Source: an uncultured Eubacteriales bacterium (lineage in GTDB: Bacteria; Bacillota; Clostridia; Oscillospirales; Oscillospiraceae). From it: DNA of 19,521 nucleotides. Shown here in pieces: positions 16,101-19,521 of the stretch; the stretch's first letter is position 1, and every line of letters starts with the position of its first letter. Below the pieces are notes generated by a model. That model was given only the letters and a program-made list of their open reading frames with translations, did not search any database and had not been told where the DNA came from. The position numbers and the translations under genes were made by a program. The stretch spans positions 1 to 19,521 of the forward strand of contig USIH01000027.1 of NCBI GenBank assembly GCA_900554705.1. The letters are read 5' to 3'.

Positions 16101-18973
16101 CCATTCTCAGCCGTAAAGGCTCGATTGTCCTCTGTACCGGAAATAGTTACAGTCGGGACAAGAGAGGTCGTACCTTGCGGGCAGTCCGCATCAGGCGACT
16201 TGCTGCCGATGAAGGTTGAATAATAGATCGGCGGAATCGCCTGCCCGACGGTAACACCGACGAGCTTCCAGACCAGCGTCGTCTCGCCGGTCTTGGCGTT
16301 GACGGACACGTTCGTTGCCAGTTCCATGCCGCCCGTGACCGTGCCGCGCGTGCCGCCGTTGGCGCTGCTCTGGGTGTAAGTTCCGCCGAAATAGGACGAG
16401 CCTTCGATATAGCTCAGGTACTTCGGCAGCGTGACGGTGATCGTCAGATTGGTCGTCTTTTCCGGCGTGCCCTGACTCTTGTCGAAGCTCGCCGTCGGCT
16501 GCACGATGAAATCCGCCTCGCGCTGCGAGCGGTCAAGGGCATAGGTCTCCTTTTCCTTCCCATTGACGCGCTGCGCCTCGACCATGGAGACGCCGGTCTT
16601 ATAGCCGATGATGAGCATCGTGTCGCCCCAGTGACCCCAGTCGGAGTTGTGGTTATGCAGCACATGCGCCTCGTCGTAGGTCGCCGGAACATATTGCGTG
16701 CTCCGCGGCACGCCCGCGCTGTTGTTCGCGGGGATATTGCCGCTGTTGAGCCATTCCGTCTCGTCCTTGGCGTTGGTGAAATGGTTCTCCGTCAGGAGCG
16801 TGGCGCGGTTGTCCGGATTCAGATAGGTCTCACAGCTCGGGGTGGCATAGGTGCCGTCCTCGCGCGGCGTGACGGACGCTGCGACCTCCGCAATCGCGCT
16901 GTTCGCGCACATGGCCTTCGTCCAGACGCGGGAGGTCGAAACGATGCTGTAGGTCTGGTTGACCGTCGCCGTGTCGCGCACCTTCGCGCTCATAAGGGCG
17001 CCGTAGTGGGGCTTCTGATCGATCAGCAGACCCGGCCCCTGGATATACAGCAGCACGGCCACGCAGGTCTTGTTGTCGCTTTTCAGCTCCTCGAGGGAGT
17101 CGTAATACATAAGCTGATCCTCGGTCGCGTCGCGCATCTCGTCAAAGCTTGTCCAATCCGTGCCGTCCGTCTTTGCGCCGTATTTGACCGTCAGAGTCGC
17201 CTCGGATTTGTCCGCGCCGTCGATGAAGTCCTTCTTATAATCTCCGGTCAGCTCAAAGGCCGCCGCCGGGAAGCGCAGGAAGTTCGTTGCGAACCAGAGC
17301 TGGTTGTTTTCCTCATTGCTGGTGTAGTAGGTGAAGCCCGCGCGCAGATAAAGCTCCGCGCCCGGAACCGCAACGTCGTCGCCGTGGCGCTGATTCTCAA
17401 CATTCACGCCCCAACTGGTCGAATTTTCGAGACCTGCGTAAAACACACGGTTTTGCAGGACGCCGGGCAGCGTCAGCTCCAGGCCGGCCTCGTGGACGTC
17501 GTCGTCCCGAATCTGCTGCTGGTCGTTCGTGCCTGCGGTGTCGGCGAATGCCGTGTTGTTGACGGTCGTAAGCTTCAGATCGCTTGCCGTGGCGGTCGTA
17601 TAGAACGCGCCCTGTCCGTATTCCTGAATGATCTGATACTGTGCGCTGTCGGTCGTGTCGTTGCCCAGTTGGTTGAAGGGCTGCACGACCCAGAACTCAC
17701 CCGCCGAGAACACGCCGATGCCCTTGTCCGCGCCGTATGCGCCGACCTCGGTGCTGCGGTCGCCGTCCATCGTCGGCATCTTGTCCACGTTGATCTCATA
17801 GCCGCTGACCGTGACGAGAACCTCGCCCGTCGGCGTGCCGTCCTCGTTCCGCAGCTGAACGGCCGACCATGTGCCGCCGTTGAAGCAGCTCCTATCTTCT
17901 CCGCCGGCGTTATAGGGCGCGCCGTTGACCACAGCGTTGTTATTGTCATAGAGCACGCGGCCGTCGCCGTTTGCCGTGCCATACGGCTGGATCATATTGC
18001 CGTCCGCGCTGTAGAGCAGTGGCATATAGCCGGCCGCGTCGGCCGCGATCTCCTGCCCGGCCGTGTAGTTCGAACCGGCATTCGGTGTGTTGATCCGATA
18101 TTTGCTGCTCAGCCTGAGCTTGAAGGTGATCGGCTCGCCGTTCGGGATCTCGATGCCCTTGAACCCCTTGTCGGGCTTATTGTTATACAGCTCGAGGCTG
18201 ACCGCGAAATTCATCAAGCGGCCGGGGACGAGCTTGTCGCCCGCGATCCCATAGTTCGCCGCGATCTGGCTGCCCGTCGTATTGCCGGTGTTAAAGTCAA
18301 AGCTGTCCTTGTAGCTCGTGTTGCCCTTGACCTTGATGTTATAGCTCGGCGCGGTGCTGACCGTCACGCGCTCGGCGCTTGCCGCCGCCTGATCGGCCTC
18401 GGCCGCCCCGTCGATGTACGCGCGGATCGTCGGCTTGACCTCCGAGCCGTTCGCCATGCCCTTCACGCGAACGGTCAGGTTCTCACCAAACGTACCCGGC
18501 ACAACGGTCTGCCCTCCGTTCTCCAGATGCTTATAGGCCACAAGCGTCTGAGAATCGCCGTTGTCAACGATCCGGTAGGCATATTTCCCGCTGTTCTCCA
18601 TCCATGCCATAGCCGCCGTGTCAAACTCGGCCTGCGCACTTGTCAGCGGGAGCGTGAATGTCACGCAGACATACGCTTCGCTGTACGATTTTGCGGTGTC
18701 TGTCGCAGCGACATTCACAGTGAATTGGTAATTCACCGTGTCAAAGCTGCGGACGATCTTATTCTTTGCGCCGCTGTCGTTACCGGCCTCGTCATCTGCG
18801 TCCCACGGAGCAGAGCCGTCCGTGATCTCGCCGAATTGGACACTGGTCACTTTCGCCTCGCCGCTGTTCGGGATCGATGCAGCCGCTGCCGTCAGCGCAA
18901 GGCCGGGGCACAGGCTTAGAAGCATCGAGCACAGAAGCAGCAGTGCGCAGAGCCGTTTACTGATACGTTTCAT
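7130..18973 (-). CDS. Giant secreted multidomain protein: adhesin-like N-terminus with GH99/WbsX-like glycosidase domain
   Basis: A 3947-residue exported protein. Start: ATG at 18973 with AGGAGG seven bases upstream, preferred to an in-frame codon six positions earlier. Domains in order: signal peptide 1-33 or so; beta-rich adhesin-like region to about 970; DUF11-like domain about 975-1138; SdrD-B-like strands starting at ISGMAW (1142), interrupted by three related carbohydrate-binding-like modules (about 1173-1319, 1352-1487, 1522-1661) and ending near 1731; beta-rich region; two tandem modules of about 140 residues (2277-2432, 2453-2587); two LamG-like regions (about 2592-2955); GH99/WbsX-like domain about 2966-3284 with GYYDE at 3001-3005, EHGID at 3020-3024 and WNE at 3253-3255; a fourth module about 3322-3462; copper-amine-oxidase-N-type domain about 3464-3583; a fifth module about 3620-3745; CBM4/9-like domain 3745-3903. 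No LPXTG, SLH or dockerin anchor is visible. It probably binds and hydrolyses complex glycans outside the cell; substrate unknown. Confidence 0.88.
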   Translation of the reverse strand: MKRISKRLCALLLLCSMLLSLCPGLALTAAAASIPNSGEAKVTSVQFGEITDGSAPWDADDEAGNDSGAKNKIVRSFDTVNYQFTVNVAATDTAKSYSEAYVCVTFTLPLTSAQAEFDTAAMAWMENSGKYAYRIVDNGDSQTLVAYKHLENGGQTVVPGTFGENLTVRVKGMANGSEVKPTIRAYIDGAAEADQAAASAERVTVSTAPSYNIKVKGNTSYKDSFDFNTGNTTGSQIAANYGIAGDKLVPGRLMNFAVSLELYNNKPDKGFKGIEIPNGEPITFKLRLSSKYRINTPNAGSNYTAGQEIAADAAGYMPLLYSADGNMIQPYGTANGDGRVLYDNNNAVVNGAPYNAGGEDRSCFNGGTWSAVQLRNEDGTPTGEVLVTVSGYEINVDKMPTMDGDRSTEVGAYGADKGIGVFSAGEFWVVQPFNQLGNDTTDSAQYQIIQEYGQGAFYTTATASDLKLTTVNNTAFADTAGTNDQQQIRDDDVHEAGLELTLPGVLQNRVFYAGLENSTSWGVNVENQRHGDDVAVPGAELYLRAGFTYYTSNEENNQLWFATNFLRFPAAAFELTGDYKKDFIDGADKSEATLTVKYGAKTDGTDWTSFDEMRDATEDQLMYYDSLEELKSDNKTCVAVLLYIQGPGLLIDQKPHYGALMSAKVRDTATVNQTYSIVSTSRVWTKAMCANSAIAEVAASVTPREDGTYATPSCETYLNPDNRATLLTENHFTNAKDETEWLNSGNIPANNSAGVPRSTQYVPATYDEAHVLHNHNSDWGHWGDTMLIIGYKTGVSMVEAQRVNGKEKETYALDRSQREADFIVQPTASFDKSQGTPEKTTNLTITVTLPKYLSYIEGSSYFGGTYTQSSANGGTRGTVTGGMELATNVSVNAKTGETTLVWKLVGVTVGQAIPPIYYSTFIGSKSPDADCPQGTTSLVPTVTISGTEDNRAFTAENGNLASEGITVTKGTAYAFTKSVKADTVEADGTVDYVIYNSNNATTPEQVYLLDTMPADGQNGSSFAGTYHVTAWKLDTTLCDASKLSVYYTTDEQYKNATAATVPQTEAEGWTKATLSADGTITDMNGKRPTAWAIIGSLDSNKAISIELQIQLEPDLSAFKDNTTYVNTISTGELQATAAANVVKRSISGMAWSDDDGDGKKNETADVNDTACAGTTFYTTGIAGKGDAILFLKPDYYRGILTTELKQLKVVMSGSSASEEPIKLYFRTDDKDWAEANRFEINNPTLVKNGGEKLSAKEKEYVFDLSTAANANWTGVMTEMRLDPLQGNNLSFNIKTITLVKADGTEQVMDLCTKGAYGNYVIPSDSILSGVSYPTAEDYTLPQEAILSTKRSGTTFTAADDGSGDIIFTFSETMYAGLSANDIKAVRVVASGDPATKDPMKLYYSAGNQTEPSEARMVAGGYINRDEATYTLDLSNRSDWSGTINGLRLDPIQGANLNVTIKTIMLDLADGTTRTFDLTVPGAWQKYLRVSNMQGTPEYAADSETVTRDSVKVSLYRKGETGGTTFGTDDRSPDAILTAKEVMYQGLNTSDVKSVRLVMSGDSDSERSPDLFYMSGSDKNFSGPKTLSLNSSLRLSKDMKEYVFEMSSFSNWKPNEKLTGLRFDPLQGKNKTFTIRSITIELTDGTQRCFDFTTKDAYQKYVTLTNLQPTVSYAEADDAYVPVTDSNYRPVSTYLGKSINVKNPADEQDYTSGSYEFRGLSGGTYMVRMESGTTDLSQFDKATNAVSVYDANGKLTAAELRDITLPATVEDYVSTDNDIGFYGKTTVVLNYDRKVTVDVRSFRAETPTVEVASAVDATVWSSKVEKTDAKGRTVTFAEASADGNVTITPYDLIYSKDNPDASVFYRISYPDGTSVVHEIVIKPANVIYYEESNDDLLTFTDGQRGKWYKVTEQYRHDITADDANYDANADGQHQDADSHTDDYDSKYSENEKNLYFSAGTARMVNVTTEIKDASLSAAYPSVKFSFYGTGFELVSMGTPYGGVVNVQVYEGSMEDGKKPIYTRAVNTRYGIYYGEQEDGETAPPVEGREIDRLYQGTALVKDDLTYGMYTVVCTPMYSPYFDPYDVGSFDILVDGVRILNPIGATPEYERTDFNDILTAKVSLFITEYGKTELSDKLEHGPKYEIHLAPEQAVAVAVTAKKDAVLRMGAQSFTGASGKFSVYSVQSFTDSGDKTPIAQQTLTGTEMHYPVYTAAADGTQILLFKNTGTTHIALTSFEYLPETVTELRCQPEDTEAALDLANALLTPEDPSDPSGTGSLGISAASLTLSSDISINFYVPQENLEGIEDPYLLCVKNLYDEKGNVTGTEEKKTTLRAENNGRFVYTFDGVSAMEMGSIVTATMHGTKDGKDVGGKPVEYSVKTYAMNQLKRVTTPDKLKTLLVDMLNYGASAQTYWNYNTANLVNQDLTEEQAAFATQTEPTLTNNCTVTDNTGAIHFDSVSLLLKEKVAIKYYLSPKGYTGKASDLTMKVSYVDKNGDTQTETISGDKFTLTDDGRYAVVFDKLNPTQLRTVCTAEVYDVNGNKVSGTLTYSAESYAARKMSDPDAKLVRLLNDMMKYGDSTAKYFGISSVQVRKAHQAYEICYTYSMDQAKNLEGITSGWQVDNRAGLGKTSNADNGRLSDVSTEEHSRQLRYFNNETAGSFDFRFALSYHSGFAGNVMRLTAEDGSDTFYLITQGDGFYVKAKDGSLTALPATLEAVGNDLGNMLLHVVVDLDKGTSRIEIDGIDCGTHPLLGTSFRCLSFETTDESTNSTTLQGGYVEANYAIYENFTVPTRAIPTSFTNDNALSLVGESLRLAAGKETASSFEPLGGNVCFTLSTKSERNDQNTSWSLCAGDDAVVKLELKDGYLYANGQKIMKTKAGGALSETQEQLQNNMWHLLRVEADMTTQKAIIKVHTSKVATVDFLTKTSYVDGIRVDNTKSAGFVDLDDIMVYNLVDYDIPEPQVVEDDYNIGINVCSLWENGSHWGWATITPHDDLTPVLGYYDENLTETADWEIKYMAEHGIDFQAFCWFASSSYEPLNPSAKHLDRAFVNAKYSDKMKFCLLWEAANGSVPSTVDAFKNYYVPYIIENYFTNPSYMTIDKKPVLAIFGASRLKSQFGNDAATVKGMFDYLREEAKKVGFDGVIVLDCNGGETNIKDYGFDGWYAYNWGTNYMLQEDINNNLNKQKNVDAYTVPTISVGFNHIGWAQERFPMMSVSDFKAANEWVRDTYIPTYASKSGEDRWQDKFAMISTWNEYGEGTYIMPSEGLHGFQYLDVLREVYSGGGAHTDVTPTDEQKALITHNYPQDIRVLRQNGDYTGAQARSVKTYTTDFYQSAANLAEKGNGVYQTYPSGQSSDAIFAIKEEAFKDMDASQLLRVRVKASGIPKGEYMQLFYGTSKSGGISEGNSIRVYSTTDGEQEFMFELSSRSTWVGTVTAMRLDPVDANDVTFTIESVTFEYGGDYPAVYINGTKLGNKIQTETQNGVDYVPFEPGVSRINHLLSLYFEWSYETKTLTLYRNKHSYQFVTGKDYALVDGKTQVKLGGTVYQQDNIPMLPIEGLAKVLGLHCVKDGTDYHISTQEASRFETEADGIWTFNRSGDARGWTLAGGTMNFTDDTLVIEGTRTANNTYDPRLSMENLSLDCSKYTKIEVCVKWDITGSRSSDVMKIYYTTTEAKGLSEGKSVQVSIGKSSNGEFKTITFDMTKDRDNTGSWKGYATQLRFDPFDDAGTTEIKYIRFVEAKEETVLVEDDAEGTAKFFVGNNQAISLVTDPTAVYNKCYYVTSSYTTWLYAKMNTQFTPGTTYQIDFDVMLDPNSPAERTDLFCNLQYMDENGKTDHNDHHVTITKNGGWVHFSAQQTVSANSTDRSKDLFTLYSNPYNYGKEDASSCFYYIDNVKVTVVDKASAQSASSNLDAGTFANGTGAVYSAALPSPKPFAASCRKSFQDK
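11215..12145 (-). repeat. Two tandem copies of a ~140-aa module inside the giant gene
   Basis: Residues 2277-2432 and 2453-2587 align: strands such as LTLSSDISINFYV and VSLLLKEKVAIKYYL, then VKTYAMNQL and AESYAARKM, then LLVDMLNYGASAQ and LLNDMMKYGDSTA. I have no family name for it; the ending helix with a [ML]-x-YG motif is its clearest mark. Confidence 0.65.
13990..15457 (-). repeat. Three diverged copies of a ~145-aa module inside the giant gene
   Basis: Copies start at 15457, 14920 and 14410 (minus strand), each with a GTTF codon set read from GGCACGAC plus an S-T-T-Y pattern. Each contains a central segment of the type W-x-G...LRLDP.QG.N...I..I and ends near an aromatic-x-KYV or NYV segment. 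Two further copies without the GTTF start flank the copper-amine-oxidase-N-type domain (about 9010-8590 and 8115-7740). They resemble jelly-roll carbohydrate-binding modules. DNA identity between copies is modest, so the duplications are old. Confidence 0.7.
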
Positions 18974-18997
18974 TTCTCGTCCTCCTACCAAAGAGCA

Positions 18998-19041
18998 TTT
19001 GCGGTCGGCAAGGGCAACTGCCAGCCGCCGGAAATTGCAAA
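18998..19041 (-). promoter_or_regulatory. Potential structured leader of the giant gene
   Basis: Within the leader, TTTGC pairs with GCAAA (18998-19002 and 19037-19041), with CGGC/GCCG and a small GGC-AGTT-GCC hairpin inside. The stem ends about 20 bases before the AGGAGG site. It does not match a riboswitch I can name. Confidence 0.25.
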
Positions 19042-19065
19042 AGTTCCGTCATTTTTCATCCTTGA

Positions 19066-19094
19066 AATATACCATAATCGCGCTCAGTTTTCAA
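19066..19094 (-). promoter_or_regulatory. Sigma-A-type promoter of the giant gene
   Basis: On the minus strand, TTGAAA (19089-19094) and TATATT (19066-19071) are separated by exactly 17 bases. The predicted start near 19059 gives an 86-base leader. Given the nine-base gap, this promoter probably also serves the 80-aa peptide gene and perhaps the whole minus-strand set. Confidence 0.6.
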
Positions 19095-19209
19095 GACAAT
19101 TCTCGCCATATAAGAACCAAATTTTCCGAGAACTTTGAGAATAATTGTATAAATCTCCCAATTTTTACGCAGTTTCCTCCGCATTGCTCGTAACGCATCT
19201 TTATGGAAT

Positions 19210-19330
19210 TTTCCACATATCCATTTTTAAGAAAAATCTTGTCATTCGTTTCTTTCGCTTTTTTGCGTAATTCAGCGCAGCCCCACAGCTTACCCACGAA
19301 TTGTCTGAATTGACAAAAGATATGTGGAAA
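19210..19330. repeat. Perfect 12-bp inverted repeat with DnaA-box-like ends, 97 bp apart
   Basis: TTTCCACATATC at 19210-19221 is repeated in inverse orientation at 19319-19330. With the preceding T, the left copy contains TTTTCCACA, which fits the DnaA-box consensus TTWTNCACA. The stretch between is AT-rich and has no convincing gene. It may be a remnant of a small element with terminal inverted repeats, or a binding site pair. The area 19095-19209 is also AT-rich and holds only sequence upstream of the giant-gene promoter. Confidence 0.4.
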
Positions 19331-19390
19331 GAAGACTCGCTTATCCTAATGGCAAAGCGTATCAAAGCAAAATAGTCGCCAAATACGGCT

Positions 19391-19521
19391 TTATGCTGTC
19401 TCCTTTGGAAAAATTTTTGGAACAGTTGTCAATATCCGTTTTAGATCATTGTTTTGCTCCTTGGAGATGTCCCTCCACCCATTCTTGAAGCCATGCTTAT
19501 GAGATATATTTCGCCCATTCG
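19391..19521 (-). CDS. Possible C-terminal fragment of an unknown protein running off the window edge
   Basis: A frame open from the right edge gives 42 residues before TAA at 19391, including HKHGFKNGWRDISKEQNN and ending IFPKETA. Its composition reads like protein, but codon use and base composition are clearly more AT-rich than the other genes, and the plus strand is open in another frame over the same bases. No family is recognisable. It may be chance, or a gene from a different source than the rest of the window. Confidence 0.2.
   Translation of the reverse strand, partial: NGRNISHKHGFKNGWRDISKEQNNDLKRILTTVPKIFPKETA

Noticed and set aside
16631..18919. Very long open frame on the plus strand opposite the giant gene (also 12287-14437, 8246-9754, 10727-12241)
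   Set aside because: These are antisense to a strongly supported gene, have Arg/Val/Ala/Ile-rich protein with no domain, and arise from GC-rich codon use.
19091..19297. Minus-strand frame of 68 codons upstream of the giant gene
   Set aside because: GTG start without a ribosome site, no recognisable domain, and it overlaps the giant gene's -35 region.
1..19521. CRISPR array, tRNA or rRNA genes, complete insertion sequence
   Set aside because: No regularly spaced direct repeats, no tRNA cloverleaf or rRNA signature, and no transposase motifs were found by eye.

Overview
The window looks like a GC-rich chromosomal contig from a gut-type Firmicute, most likely Oscillospiraceae/Ruminococcaceae. 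The grounds are the Firmicute-style signal peptides and Shine-Dalgarno sites, the surface-protein domain repertoire, and small peptides with a KPE...F leader next to radical SAM and HPr-kinase-like genes. No rRNA, tRNA, CRISPR array or complete insertion sequence was seen.

Layout. (1) 1-3325, plus strand: a 5'-partial reading frame that is UvrA up to its second Walker A and an ABC-exporter nucleotide-binding domain after it, followed with ATGA overlap by a complete ABC exporter half-transporter. The exporter pieces form a heterodimeric pair with asymmetric ATPase sites. The UvrA/exporter join falls inside the P-loop motif common to both families and coincides with a shift in isoleucine codon use, so an assembly or recombination chimera is likely. 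(2) 3326-3778: an intergenic stretch between convergent genes, packed with nested inverted repeats. (3) 3779-6487, minus strand: a tight three-gene unit (lipoprotein, HPr-kinase-like P-loop protein, radical SAM/SPASM enzyme) with overlapping genes and a good sigma-A-type promoter at 6553-6581. (4) 6663-7120, minus strand: two small peptide genes (52 and 80 aa) whose N-termini align without gaps and look like RiPP (ribosomally synthesised, post-translationally modified peptide) leaders. (5) 7130-18973, minus strand: one giant secreted protein of 3947 aa. It has an adhesin-like N-terminus, an SdrD-B-like domain apparently interrupted by three copies of a carbohydrate-binding-like module, a GH99/WbsX-like glycosidase domain, two more copies of that module, a copper-amine-oxidase-N-type domain and a C-terminal CBM4/9-like domain. 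(6) 18974-19521: its promoter and leader, then an AT-richer end with a 12-bp inverted repeat and a possible partial gene.

The minus-strand genes run in one direction with short gaps. The Shine-Dalgarno of the 80-aa peptide overlaps the stop codon of the giant gene. The most interesting reading is a surface or secreted locus in which a giant glycan-active adhesin is co-transcribed with peptide precursors, followed by a lipoprotein, a kinase-like protein and a radical SAM maturase. This functional link is inference from gene order; each domain call rests on motifs read by eye.
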